A DNA stretch of 64,000 nt from Deltaproteobacteria bacterium (GTDB lineage Bacteria; Desulfobacterota; Desulfomonilia; UBA1062). Below, one piece after another: positions 17,346 to 25,803 of this stretch; the stretch's first letter is position 1, and every line of letters starts with the position of its first letter. The notes beneath the pieces were generated by a model, which did not search any database, was not told the DNA's origin, and worked only from the letters and a program-made list of their open reading frames with translations. The stretch lies in NCBI GenBank assembly GCA_015486075.1, contig WFSG01000044.1, positions 1-64,000 on the forward strand, written 5' to 3'. The translations under genes were made by a program, and so were the position numbers.

Positions 17346-18125
17346 TTAGTTGGAATCGGACGCAATGATTGCAGCACCGAATGCACCTGTGAACTGTGGG
17401 TGATCAGGAACATGTATCTGATGGCCCAGTGCAAGTTCCATTGCCTTAACAATGGTCCCTGCCTGGCATACCCCACCTGTCATGAAAACAGGGTCTATGA
17501 TTGTAAGACGCGCGGCCATGGATGCCACTCTAGATGCGATGGCAGCGAATACGGCAGAGGCTATGTCTTCTCTGGGTGTTTTCCTGGATATAAGGGAAAT
17601 AACCTCACTTTCGGCAAATACTGTGCACGTGGACGAGATCTTAAGATTATTCTTTGACTTAATAGCCAGCTCATTAAGGCCGTCTATGTCCATACCAAGT
17701 GCATGAGCCATGACCTCAAGAAACCTACCTGTACCAGCAGCACACTTGTCATTCATTATAAAGTCTGCCACTTTACCTGCTTCAGATATGGATATGGCCT
17801 TTGAGTCTTGTCCACCTATGTCAATTACTGTTGATCTCCCGGGGTGAAGAAAAGATATACCCCTTGCATGGCATGTTATCTCGGTTACCGCTGTGTGGCT
17901 AATCCCTACTGAGTGTCTTCCGTAGCCTGTTGTAAGTACCGCAACAGGGTTTTTACCAAGCGTATCACTAGCCTTGTCCAGCAATTTCCTTGCGGTCTCG
18001 TCTGGGTCGTATCCTGATGGTACCATGGTCTTGTAGACCATGTGTCTTGTGCCATCAGGGAGTCGTTCAAGTACGACCAGCTTTGTAGCAACAGAACCTA
18101 TATCAATACCGGCAAAAAGTGGCAA
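17346..18125 (-). CDS. HgdC/BadF-type [4Fe-4S] activator ATPase
   Basis: This protein is about 259 residues, the usual length for HgdC-like activators that use ATP to drive electrons into 2-hydroxyacyl-CoA dehydratases or benzoyl-CoA reductases. It has the ASKHA nucleotide motifs GIDIGSVATK and VIDIGGQDSKA, and the cluster cysteines in NDKCAAGTGRF and STCTVFAESE. I choose TTG at 18125 since GGAGGA lies 8 bases upstream and the family begins at this point; GTG 18215 would add an unrelated 30-residue leader. No dehydratase component is seen in the window, so it is an orphan here. It follows the NifX-like gene. Confidence 0.87.
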   Translation of the reverse strand: MPLFAGIDIGSVATKLVVLERLPDGTRHMVYKTMVPSGYDPDETARKLLDKASDTLGKNPVAVLTTGYGRHSVGISHTAVTEITCHARGISFLHPGRSTVIDIGGQDSKAISISEAGKVADFIMNDKCAAGTGRFLEVMAHALGMDIDGLNELAIKSKNNLKISSTCTVFAESEVISLISRKTPREDIASAVFAAIASRVASMAARLTIIDPVFMTGGVCQAGTIVKAMELALGHQIHVPDHPQFTGAFGAAIIASDSN

Positions 18126-18259
18126 TCTTGCCTTCCTCCGTTCTTCTAGGTGCATCAGTTGCCATGACATATCCAGGAGATGCAACCTTATGGTTATATA
18201 CTCCCCTTTGCACACCTATGAACCGTTCCTAGTTTTTAAGAGTGTTTATTACAAGGGGG

Positions 18260-18613
18260 CTAGTCATTGCAAGTGCTAAAGCCTCTTAATCTCCCTGATA
18301 TGTACATATCAAGTGCATCGCTAATCCTACCCGATGCACCGGTTATAGGCTCGATGCCAAATTGCTGGAAAAACTGTATGGCCCTACCTCCCATACCACC
18401 TGTTATCATTACCTCTACACCTTGCTGGTTTATAAAACCCGGGACCTCCCCTGGTGCACCGTGGGAACTGTAGAAAGGATTCTCTATGACATCTACACCC
18501 TTTATATCCTTGGCTTCCATGTCCACTATAACGTAGAAAGGACAACGTCCAAAATGCTGGCTTATCTGGGCATTTAGGCCCTCGTTGGATTCTGCTGAGA
18601 ATGCTATACGCAT
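18260..18613 (-). CDS. NifX/NifB-like dinitrogenase cofactor-domain protein
   Basis: This 117-residue protein belongs to the MTH1175-like branch of the nitrogenase cofactor-binding family: MRIAFSAESNEGLNAQISQHFGRCPFYVIVD is the recognisable start (positions 1-31), then a glycine-rich GGMGGRAIQFF. Members bind metal-sulfur clusters; nitrogen fixation is not implied as no nif genes are present. It lies 21 bases after the ArsR regulator and precedes the HgdC-like activator, so the three may form a regulated iron-sulfur operon. A related domain is fused to a metal transporter at 32115-33305. Confidence 0.88.
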   Translation of the reverse strand: MRIAFSAESNEGLNAQISQHFGRCPFYVIVDMEAKDIKGVDVIENPFYSSHGAPGEVPGFINQQGVEVMITGGMGGRAIQFFQQFGIEPITGASGRISDALDMYISGRLRGFSTCND

Positions 18614-18634
18614 AACTACCCTCCTAGTAATTTC

Positions 18635-18985
18635 TTATTTGTACCTGTTCATGGTTTCTCTTGCTCTATCCCTCAATATCGAGATCGCATCCTCAAGTAT
18701 TGAGAATATCCTTTTGTCTGCCACGGAATAGTAACTGTTGGTTCCTTCCTTCCTGCTCCTTATAAGGCCAGCATTCTTGAGTACCTGTAGGTGTCTGGAG
18801 ACGACCGAGATGTCAATTCCAAGCTCTGGTGTGATCTCACTCACGCACTTCTCAGAATTCTGGAGCAGCCTGAGTATTTCAAGCCTTTGGCCGCATGCAA
18901 GAGCAGCGAACAAACCTATCCTTGGATCATCCAAATACTGGTTAAGTTTTTTGCAAAAACCATTCTTTTTTTTTCTACCTGGCAA
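18635..18985 (-). CDS. ArsR-family winged-helix regulator
   Basis: This 116-residue DNA-binding protein has the ArsR helix-turn-helix: LACGQRLEILRLLQ, VSEITPELGIDISVVSRHLQVLKNAGLI, and the wing RKEGTNSYYSV. Single cysteines occur in the ACGQR and KCVSE segments and one near the N-terminus, so metal or redox sensing is possible but not shown. The start is TTG at 18985 with AAGG nine bases upstream; no ATG is available in that region. It heads the operon, and a 24-bp imperfect palindrome just upstream is its likely operator. Confidence 0.88.
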   Translation of the reverse strand: MPGRKKKNGFCKKLNQYLDDPRIGLFAALACGQRLEILRLLQNSEKCVSEITPELGIDISVVSRHLQVLKNAGLIRSRKEGTNSYYSVADKRIFSILEDAISILRDRARETMNRYK

Positions 18986-18996
18986 TTTTCGTAACC

Positions 18997-19025
18997 TTGC
19001 ATAATTGTATAATCGTGCAAATAAT
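18997..19025 (+). promoter_or_regulatory. Candidate ArsR operator overlapping a divergent promoter
   Basis: Bases 18997-19020 form an imperfect palindrome with outer arms TTGCA and TGCAA and partly matching inner arms. On the plus strand TTGCAT (18997-19002), a 17-base spacer and AATAAT (19020-19025) make a good sigma-70-type promoter. It would start transcription only two or three bases before the small gene at 19035. The ArsR gene lies on the other side, so autoregulation is plausible. Confidence 0.45.
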
Positions 19026-19034
19026 TACATTTAT

Positions 19035-19178
19035 ATGTCAGGTATGTCAAGGATAAACAAAGGATATGTAAAACCATGGCAGGTTCCAGATTATGGGTAT
19101 GAGCTTCAATCTGCCAAGTTTCATGTAACAGGTGCCAGCGGAAGAATGCTGAACATGATCAGGCCAAGACATAGATAG
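19035..19178 (+). CDS. Possible 47-residue small protein
   Basis: This open frame encodes a basic peptide beginning MSGMSRINKGYVKPWQ and ending MLNMIRPRHR. I do not recognise it. In its favour: codon choice (AGG, ATA) is like the neighbours, and a promoter lies at a distance that would make the transcript leaderless. It is also divergent from the ArsR regulator, a common arrangement for controlled genes. Against it: no ribosome site and a short length. No transmembrane segment or cysteine is present. Confidence 0.35.
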   Translation: MSGMSRINKGYVKPWQVPDYGYELQSAKFHVTGASGRMLNMIRPRHR

Positions 19179-19363
19179 TGGAATGTATTCAAGACATTAG
19201 GCAAATAGTGTGTTTAAGACAGAATGGTGTCTGTGCCCTGTTTGTTAGTTGAGAATCTGACGTTGAAACCTGATCGCCTGATTAATAAAGACCTTGAGAT
19301 AGGTTCGTACATGTTATATGTCTCTGTCGTCAACAAGAACACATTCAATAGGAGGATGATACC
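19179..19363. other. Leader region of the acyl-CoA synthetase gene
   Basis: No convincing gene is seen here. A TTGAAA at about 19264-19269 followed after 17 bases by TAAAGA is only a weak promoter. The AGGAGG site of the next gene is at 19351-19356. An open frame that begins at 19224 runs out of frame into the synthetase and looks like chance. Confidence 0.4.
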
Positions 19364-21169
19364 ATGGGATTCAACGAAAAGTCCATTCCGGCAATTTTTT
19401 ACAACAGGGCGGAGAAGTACAGGTATGAACCATTTCTTCGCTATAAGGAGAACGGATCGTACAAGGACATGACCTGGCTTGATGCCCAGAGAAAAGTAAG
19501 GGCACTTGGCCTTGGCTTGGTTTCACTTGGAATCAAACCAGGCGATATGGTTGCAATATTTTCAGAGAATTCCTGGGAGTGGATTATCGCAGATCTTGCC
19601 ATTATGTCCATAGGTGCAGCTGATGTGCCCATATATGCAACCAATTCCGGTGAGGAAGCAGCTTACATTATAAATGACTCAAAGGCAAAGGCCTTATTCG
19701 TCTCGGACAGGGATCACCTTGATAGAATTCTCCATTTGGAGACAAAGCTAAAGGGCCTAAAGAATATTATTACGTTTGATGACCTTGATACAGACGAGAA
19801 GTATGTAACGAACCTTGGTAAGCTACTTGAAATGGGTGATGATACCAGGGACACAGGCGGGTCAGACTTTGAGAATATGATCGATTCTATTGATCCTTCA
19901 AACATTGCAACCCTTATATACACCTCAGGTACCACAGGCCCACCCAAGGGTGTGATGCTGACACATGCCAACTTTGTCTCTAATGTAATGCAGTGTTATG
20001 CGACTCACCCGATAATCGGGCACAGTGACTCAAGCCTTTTGATATTACCTTTAAGCCATTCCTTTGGTAGAACAGTCGGTCTCTACCTTATGACTCATAT
20101 AGGCGCTCAGATAAGCCTTGCTGAGAACTTCTCAACAGTACTGCAGAACCTAAAGGAGACAAGGCCCACACTTATTGCGAGTGTACCTAGGTTGTTCGAA
20201 AAGGCCTACAGCGGGATACTTTCCCAAGTAGAGGCATCACCGCAATTCAGAAAAAAGATTTTCTCCTGGGCCAGGGATGTTGCGCTAAGGGCAGTTGATT
20301 ATATAGTTCATAACAATAAGATGCCACGTGTCCTTGAGTTGCAATACAATGCAGCGGATAGGCTTGTCTTTTCCAAGATAAGATCTGCAATGGGCCTTGA
20401 CAGGATAAAGGTTGCCATAAACGGAGGGGGACCGCTTGCAGTGGACATAGACAGGTTCTTTAATGGCATTGGTGTGCCTCTACACAATGGCTACGGGCTG
20501 ACAGAGACAAGCCCGGTTACCAATGTGAATACGTTCGAAGTTTTTGAGTTTGGCTCTGTTGGTCCCCATGTGCCAGATACAAAGATTAGGATCGCTGAAG
20601 ACGGAGAGATCCTCGTAAAGGGTCCGCAGGTCATGAAGGGCTATTACAACCAACTAGAGGCAACGAAATCAGTTTTCACCGAAGATGGCTGGTTTATGAC
20701 AGGTGATATAGGTTTTGTAGATGAGAAGGCATGTCTTCACATCACTGACAGGAAGAAAGATATAATAATCACAGCAGGCGGAAAGAATATCTCTCCCCAG
20801 AACTTAGAGAATGCGCTGATAACTGACCAATACATAGAACAGGCCGTGGTTATAGGCGAGGGAAAGAAATTCCTGAGCGCCCTTATCGTCCCCAACTTTA
20901 CCGATCTCAGGGAGTATGCAAGGCAGAAGGGTATATCCTTTGCTGAAGACGAGGAACTTATAAAGAAACCAGAGATAATCGACTTTTACGACGAGAGAAT
21001 AAAATCTATAATGAAAAACTTTGCTAGGGTAGAACAGATAAGGAAGTTTACTCTCATGCCAAAAGAGTTCTCACAGCAGACAGGGGAGCTTACACCGACC
21101 CTCAAGCTGAAGCGAAAGATAATCAATGAAAAATATGCAGATATAATAGAGGCTATGTACAAGGAATAG
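19364..21169 (+). CDS. Long-chain acyl-CoA synthetase (AMP-forming)
   Basis: This 601-residue FadD15/ACSL-type ligase activates fatty acids with ATP and CoA. Motifs are LIYTSGTTGPPKGVMLTH, the linker YGLTETSPV, GWFMTGDIGFVDE, and DRKKDIIITAGGKNISPQ. The C-terminus carries the ACSL-like PTLKLKRKII. Start: ATG at 19364 has AGGAGG upstream. It is a single gene ended by a strong hairpin terminator. The likely role is import or recycling of fatty acids for lipids or beta-oxidation. Confidence 0.93.
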   Translation: MGFNEKSIPAIFYNRAEKYRYEPFLRYKENGSYKDMTWLDAQRKVRALGLGLVSLGIKPGDMVAIFSENSWEWIIADLAIMSIGAADVPIYATNSGEEAAYIINDSKAKALFVSDRDHLDRILHLETKLKGLKNIITFDDLDTDEKYVTNLGKLLEMGDDTRDTGGSDFENMIDSIDPSNIATLIYTSGTTGPPKGVMLTHANFVSNVMQCYATHPIIGHSDSSLLILPLSHSFGRTVGLYLMTHIGAQISLAENFSTVLQNLKETRPTLIASVPRLFEKAYSGILSQVEASPQFRKKIFSWARDVALRAVDYIVHNNKMPRVLELQYNAADRLVFSKIRSAMGLDRIKVAINGGGPLAVDIDRFFNGIGVPLHNGYGLTETSPVTNVNTFEVFEFGSVGPHVPDTKIRIAEDGEILVKGPQVMKGYYNQLEATKSVFTEDGWFMTGDIGFVDEKACLHITDRKKDIIITAGGKNISPQNLENALITDQYIEQAVVIGEGKKFLSALIVPNFTDLREYARQKGISFAEDEELIKKPEIIDFYDERIKSIMKNFARVEQIRKFTLMPKEFSQQTGELTPTLKLKRKIINEKYADIIEAMYKE

Positions 21170-21178
21170 AACCTCATG

Positions 21179-21216
21179 GATGGCCAGGTCATCAGTATCT
21201 GGCCATCGTTTTTTTT
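21179..21216 (+). terminator. Rho-independent terminator after the acyl-CoA synthetase
   Basis: GATGGCCAG (21179-21187) pairs perfectly with CTGGCCATC (21199-21207) around an 11-base loop and is followed by a run of eight T at 21209-21216. It lies 10 bases after the synthetase stop codon. Confidence 0.9.
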
Positions 21217-21261
21217 CATTAGGTCTTTATTTAATTTTTCGCCTTGCATCTTTGTTAAATT

Positions 21262-21306
21262 AGCTATATATAGTACTTATGTCTAGACGTAATACTATAT
21301 ATAGTA
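21262..21306 (+). promoter_or_regulatory. Tandem NrdR boxes upstream of nrdD
   Basis: Two near-identical palindromic elements lie at 21262-21275 (AGCTATATATAGTA) and 21293-21306 (TACTATATATAGTA). They are 31 bp apart, centre to centre, about three helical turns. This matches the known architecture of paired NrdR repressor sites in front of ribonucleotide-reductase genes. The second box ends 19 bases before the nrdD start codon. Confidence 0.8.
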
Positions 21307-21325
21307 GTATGAATGGAGGTGGTAC

Positions 21326-23449
21326 ATGTTTGACAAGATAAAAAAGAGGGATGGAAGGGTTGTTAGCTTTGATGCAAATAAGATAACCGTTGCCATTGCC
21401 AAGGCAGGCAGGGCAACGGGGGAATTCGACGAACATATAGCCAGCAACCTCACGCTGAAGGTACTGAGCCTTGCACAACAGGTTATCTCCGATATACCTA
21501 CGGTTGAGCAGATACAAGACATAGTGGAGGAGATACTTCTTTCTTCAGTATACAGGAAAACGGCAAAGGCCTACATCATATACAGGGACCAGCACGCAAA
21601 GATAAGGGAGATCAAGAATAGGACGGGGGTTGATCTCGTAGAGCAATACCTAGACAAGCTTGATTGGCAGGTAAACGAGAATAGCAACATGGCTTACTCT
21701 CTCCAAGGTCTTAACAACTATATTTCTTCTGAGATCAGCAAGATATACTGGCTGAACAAGATATATCCGCCTGAAATAAGGGCTGCCCATACCCATGGAG
21801 ACTTTCACATTCATGACCTCAACATACTCTCCGTGTACTGCGTGGGATGGGACCTCTATGACCTTCTACTCAAGGGATTCAGGGGTGCTCCTGGAAAGGT
21901 TGAAAGCAAGCCAGCAAGGCATTTCAGGACTGCACTTGGCCAGATTACGAACTTCTTCTACACACTGCAGGGCGAGGCAGCAGGTGCGCAAGCCTTCTCA
22001 AATTTTGATACATTGCTTGCCCCATTCATCCGCTACGATGGACTGGACTACTACCAGGTAAAACAAGCATTGCAGGAATTTATATTTAACATAAACGTAC
22101 CTACGAGGGTAGGGTTTCAGACCCCGTTTACAAATATTACCCTGGATCTCAAGGTCCCTTCCTACTATAGGGACCAAGGCGTGATAATAGGGGGGGAGAT
22201 AAGAAACGAAACCTATGGAGAGTTTCAGGAAGAGATGGATCTTTTTAACAGGGCCTTCGTAGAGGTCATGGAGGAAGGTGATGCCTTAGGCAGGGTCTTT
22301 ACCTTTCCAATACCTACGTACAACATAACAAAGGACTTTGATTGGGATGATGAAAATCTAAAGGGTCTCTGGGAGATGACAGCAAGGTACGGCGTTCCCT
22401 ATTTCTCCAACTTCGTGAACTCAGATATGAATCCAGAGGATGCCAGGAGCATGTGTTGTAGGCTGCGCATAGATAACAGGGAACTGGTAAGAAGGGGAGG
22501 AGGTCTGTTCGGATCGAATCCTTTAACAGGTTCCATAGGTGTTGTTACAATAAACATGCCCAGGCTTGGCTATTTGAGTAAGAACAAGGAAGAGTTTGTT
22601 GATGGGCTGATAAGGCTCATTGATCTGGCCAGTAGCAGTCTGGAGATAAAGCGGAAGGTTCTGGAGAAATTCACCCAGGGTAACCTCTATCCATACACCA
22701 AGTTCTACCTATCAGGCATAAAGCAACGCTTTGGCGAGTACTGGAAGAACCATTTCTCAACAATAGGCGTGATTGGCATGAACGAGGCCTGTCTCAACCT
22801 TATAGGCAAGGACATAGGAAGCGACGAAGGCAAGGCATTTGCACTGGAGATAGCGGACATAATAAGAAAAAAACTCTTGGAACTCCAGGAGGCTACTGGT
22901 AATAACTATAATTTCGAGGCCACCCCTGCAGAGGGTACCTCCTACAGGCTTGCAAGGATAGACAAAGACAGATACCCGGACATTATATGTGCAAACGAGG
23001 ATGACTACCTGAACGGTGCAGAGCCCTTTTACACAAACTCCACGCAGCTGCCTGTGAATTACACAGACGACGTGTTCGAGGCCCTTGACCTGCAGGACGA
23101 GATCCAGACCAAGTACACAGGTGGTACTGTGTTGCATATATTTGCAGGCGAGCAGGTTGCTGACTGGAAGGTGATTAGGGACCTTGTGAAGAAAATATGC
23201 AATAATTATAGGCTTCCATACTTTACCTTCAGCCCTACCTTTAGTGTATGTCCGAGCCATGGTTACATAGCAGGTGAACATGAGACCTGCCCTAAGTGCG
23301 GTGAGCCCTGCGAGGTATACTCAAGGGTGGTTGGTTACCTTAGACCTGTTTCCCAGTGGAATAAGGGCAAGAAGGAAGAGTTCCAAAAGAGAAGAACCTT
23401 TGCAATGGACAAGGAAAGAGTTGCAAACTTCAAGGTAGCTGTAAGATAG
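21326..23449 (+). CDS. nrdD: Anaerobic (class III) ribonucleoside-triphosphate reductase
   Basis: This 707-residue glycyl-radical enzyme makes dNTPs without oxygen. It begins with an ATP-cone (KKRDGRVVSFDANKI, to about residue 95). The core includes HTHGDFHIHDL and MCCRLRIDNREL, with IGVIGMNEACLNL further on. The C-terminus has a zinc site (CPSHG and CPKCGEPC) and the radical glycine Gly670 in RVVGYLRP. ATG at 21326 has GGAGGTGG upstream. No NrdG activase gene is adjacent, so activation must come from elsewhere. Regulation by NrdR is indicated by the two upstream boxes. Confidence 0.95.
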   Translation: MFDKIKKRDGRVVSFDANKITVAIAKAGRATGEFDEHIASNLTLKVLSLAQQVISDIPTVEQIQDIVEEILLSSVYRKTAKAYIIYRDQHAKIREIKNRTGVDLVEQYLDKLDWQVNENSNMAYSLQGLNNYISSEISKIYWLNKIYPPEIRAAHTHGDFHIHDLNILSVYCVGWDLYDLLLKGFRGAPGKVESKPARHFRTALGQITNFFYTLQGEAAGAQAFSNFDTLLAPFIRYDGLDYYQVKQALQEFIFNINVPTRVGFQTPFTNITLDLKVPSYYRDQGVIIGGEIRNETYGEFQEEMDLFNRAFVEVMEEGDALGRVFTFPIPTYNITKDFDWDDENLKGLWEMTARYGVPYFSNFVNSDMNPEDARSMCCRLRIDNRELVRRGGGLFGSNPLTGSIGVVTINMPRLGYLSKNKEEFVDGLIRLIDLASSSLEIKRKVLEKFTQGNLYPYTKFYLSGIKQRFGEYWKNHFSTIGVIGMNEACLNLIGKDIGSDEGKAFALEIADIIRKKLLELQEATGNNYNFEATPAEGTSYRLARIDKDRYPDIICANEDDYLNGAEPFYTNSTQLPVNYTDDVFEALDLQDEIQTKYTGGTVLHIFAGEQVADWKVIRDLVKKICNNYRLPYFTFSPTFSVCPSHGYIAGEHETCPKCGEPCEVYSRVVGYLRPVSQWNKGKKEEFQKRRTFAMDKERVANFKVAVR

Positions 23450-23460
23450 TAGTTCTATAC

Positions 23461-23496
23461 GGGGCAATGGCCTGATATAAAAGGTGCAGTTGCCCC
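23461..23496. terminator. Weak inverted repeat between convergent genes
   Basis: GGGGCAA (23461-23467) pairs with TTGCCCC (23490-23496) across a 22-base loop, in the gap between nrdD and the convergent transporter gene. The position suits a two-way terminator, but no T-run follows on either strand. Confidence 0.3.
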
Positions 23497-23527
23497 GGTT
23501 GTGGTGATTTGGATTGCCTAAAGCATG

Positions 23528-24892
23528 TTAGAACCTTGGGGGGCCCAAAAGTTTAAGTGCCTTTATAAGTGATAAGGACAGGGCCAGTATTGCAAGGAAG
23601 ATCAGGACAGTAAATCCAAGACCCCAGTTCCACAACACTGGTGCACTTACCAAGAGCATGCTGCCCAGGATGATGGGCGCGGCAAATATGTTCATAAGCC
23701 CAAGTTCCACCGCTACTGTGGTCTTAAATTCAGGGTCAGCCACCCTCAACAAAAGTAGTCCACTTGATACCGTCCCTGTTACAGTACCGTATATGGCTGA
23801 TGTCCTCTCCAGGTTATAGGACCATATCCTGTTTCCAAGATATAACACCACCAAGGTGGTTAAGATTCCACTGGTGATGGCTATTAGTGATATGGGAATA
23901 ATGTAATTCCATACAATTACTATCTGTACAGACATGACCGTTGAGACTATCAAGAAATCCACTGATCCGCCTGTAATTCTACGCTGCAAGCCTGGGTCGA
24001 TCAGGTGCTGTATATTGAATTTTCCCATGAGCCACCTTACCATGAATGCTATTACCATGCCGAAGAAGAAAAAAAAGCCCCATAACATACTGGCAAGCTT
24101 TGGAGGCATGAACTTACCCACCATTAATATAAAACCATAGGTAAGAACATACACAAGCCCTACCAGTGCTATATGAAAGGCAAGTGCATCCACGTTACCG
24201 GAGTGAGTGGTGAGCTTGCCAATTGTCTCTCCTGGATGCTCCTTTGGGATTATGCCTGTTAACAGGTCGTCAGATAGGCCTCTAGGGGTGTAAGTAGCAC
24301 GGCCTTTACGTATTCCGTAGTTTACAAGGGGTACTCCCACGAAGAATGCAAAGAGAAAACCAATTGTTGCAAAAGTCAGTCCTATTGTTGCCGCATGCGC
24401 AAAACCAAGGCCTTCCCAGACCTTTCCAATTGACAGGGCCTGGCCAGGACCCTCTGTAAAGCCAAGAGGTACAAGGAAACCAAAGGTTGGGAAAAGCCTA
24501 AGGCCTAATAGATTAAGCAATATTACAAAGAGACCACCGATGATGGCCTGCATGGAAATGGTTACGCCTTCTACTAGGCCCATCCACAATGGTCCCCTTA
24601 AAAGATCCTTTGATGCCGCGCCTGCTTCCTTTCTTGCTCCGGTATACGTTAGTCCTACAGAGATGAACGATATATTAAAGAAATGATAGGTGAATGTTTC
24701 AAGGAGAGAGCTAGATGGATGTATGATACCTGTGCTGATAAATACAAGGCCTAGTATACCTCCTATAAGGCAGCTGGGAATCAGAAAATGCTGGAAAAAC
24801 CTGAACTTAGCCCTAAGGTAAACCCCTGACAAAAGGAAAATTGCTAGGTAGCCGAATACAATAAACGGCTCAAACGGGAATGGAATTTTCAT
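23528..24892 (-). CDS. Sodium/glutamate symporter (GltS family)
   Basis: This 454-residue polytopic membrane protein has about ten to twelve hydrophobic segments and the repeated GltS-type signature, one copy being FLVPLGFTEGPGQALSIG. The family imports glutamate with sodium; here GFTEGPG replaces the more common glycine-histidine form, so the substrate may differ. ATG at 24892 is preceded by AGGAGGT. It stands alone and converges with nrdD. Confidence 0.8.
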   Translation of the reverse strand: MKIPFPFEPFIVFGYLAIFLLSGVYLRAKFRFFQHFLIPSCLIGGILGLVFISTGIIHPSSSLLETFTYHFFNISFISVGLTYTGARKEAGAASKDLLRGPLWMGLVEGVTISMQAIIGGLFVILLNLLGLRLFPTFGFLVPLGFTEGPGQALSIGKVWEGLGFAHAATIGLTFATIGFLFAFFVGVPLVNYGIRKGRATYTPRGLSDDLLTGIIPKEHPGETIGKLTTHSGNVDALAFHIALVGLVYVLTYGFILMVGKFMPPKLASMLWGFFFFFGMVIAFMVRWLMGKFNIQHLIDPGLQRRITGGSVDFLIVSTVMSVQIVIVWNYIIPISLIAITSGILTTLVVLYLGNRIWSYNLERTSAIYGTVTGTVSSGLLLLRVADPEFKTTVAVELGLMNIFAAPIILGSMLLVSAPVLWNWGLGFTVLIFLAILALSLSLIKALKLLGPPRF

Positions 24893-25227
24893 CTCAATAC
24901 CTCCTAGATATTATAATTTAAACCAAACAATGCGTGAGGACATGTCGTCGCAATCCACCTTGCACAAATCATATTAATTCAATATGAACTAAGGCACACA
25001 GCAATCTTTATGTCCTTCATTATGCACTATTTCTTTATCCCTTATTAAGGGCCGATTATCAACGGTTTTTTAAGTATTGCAAGCAACCTATAAGGTTCAA
25101 GGTGCTGGGCTTAAGGAGTAAGGCTGAATAGGTAAAACATACATAGAGGCAAGGGTTGAGATTCTAGGTATTATACCATATCTTGGGATCACATGCCTCT
25201 CTCGGTCTTCTCTTTTTTCCACCAGCC
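24893..25227. other. Gene-free region with several palindromes
   Basis: No open frame of interest is present. Palindromes seen are CATATT/AATATG (24970-24986), CCCTTATTAAGGG (25039-25051), AACCT/AGGTT (25085-25097), and a nested set centred at 25172. That set has GGTATTATACC at 25167-25177 inside AGAGGCA (25145-25151) and TGCCTCT (25194-25200), and a CT-rich stretch ending in six T follows to about 25217. This may be a small RNA or a structured terminator. Confidence 0.4.
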
Positions 25228-25256
25228 TTGACTTAGAGGGAGCGAATTGGTATTCT
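25228..25256 (+). promoter_or_regulatory. Putative sigma-70 promoter of the CarD gene
   Basis: TTGACT (25228-25233), a 17-base spacer and TATTCT (25251-25256) precede the CarD gene by 22 bases. The spacing is ideal; the -10 element matches four of six consensus bases. Confidence 0.55.
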
Positions 25257-25278
25257 AATACGATTAAAGAGGATAGAT

Positions 25279-25776
25279 ATGCTTAAATTCAAGGTAGGCG
25301 AGATAGTTGTTTATCCAGCACACGGAGTAGCTAGAATAGAGGCCATTGAGGAGAGGGAGATCTCGGGGCACAAGGCATCCTTTCTGATCTTGAAGATTCT
25401 GGGTTCAGAGATGACCGTGATGGTACCTATGTCCAATGCTGGTAACGTTGGCATACGTGAACTTGTTGACGACAAGGCAATAGATAAAATCATGGCCATT
25501 ATATCCCAGAGAGACGTACAGATAGATACACAGACATGGAACAGGCGATATAGGGAATATATGGATAAGATAAAGAGTGGATCACCGTACGAGATAGCCG
25601 AGGTGTTAAGAGACCTTGGCATAATAAAGCGGGGTAAGGAATTATCCTTTGGCGAGAGGAAGATGTACGATACTGCCAAGAACCTGCTAGTAAACGAGAT
25701 ATCCATAGCCAAGGGCAAGAAAAAGTCAGATATAGAGAAGATGATATTAGAGGCCACAGCAGGAAAGAGTTCCTGA
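25279..25776 (+). CDS. CarD-family transcription regulator
   Basis: This 165-residue protein has the RNA-polymerase-interacting domain of CarD/CdnL (FKVGEIVVYPAHGVARIEAIEER) and a basic alpha-helical C-terminal half. CarD proteins bind the beta subunit and stabilise open promoter complexes, often at rRNA genes. ATG at 25279 is preceded by AGAGGAT. It is 28 bases from the PIN-TRAM gene and starts a plus-strand run to 33.3 kb. Confidence 0.92.
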   Translation: MLKFKVGEIVVYPAHGVARIEAIEEREISGHKASFLILKILGSEMTVMVPMSNAGNVGIRELVDDKAIDKIMAIISQRDVQIDTQTWNRRYREYMDKIKSGSPYEIAEVLRDLGIIKRGKELSFGERKMYDTAKNLLVNEISIAKGKKKSDIEKMILEATAGKSS

Positions 25777-25803
25777 CCTTACAGGAGATAGTCGGTATTT
25801 ACT

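Noticed and set aside
18260-18613. Nitrogen fixation suggested by a NifX-like gene
   Set aside because: No nifHDK or nifB is present, and this branch of the family is widespread in non-fixing anaerobes.
19224-19472. An 82-codon plus-strand frame at the start of the acyl-CoA synthetase
   Set aside because: It enters the synthetase in another frame, and the strong AGGAGG site and family homology support the synthetase reading instead.
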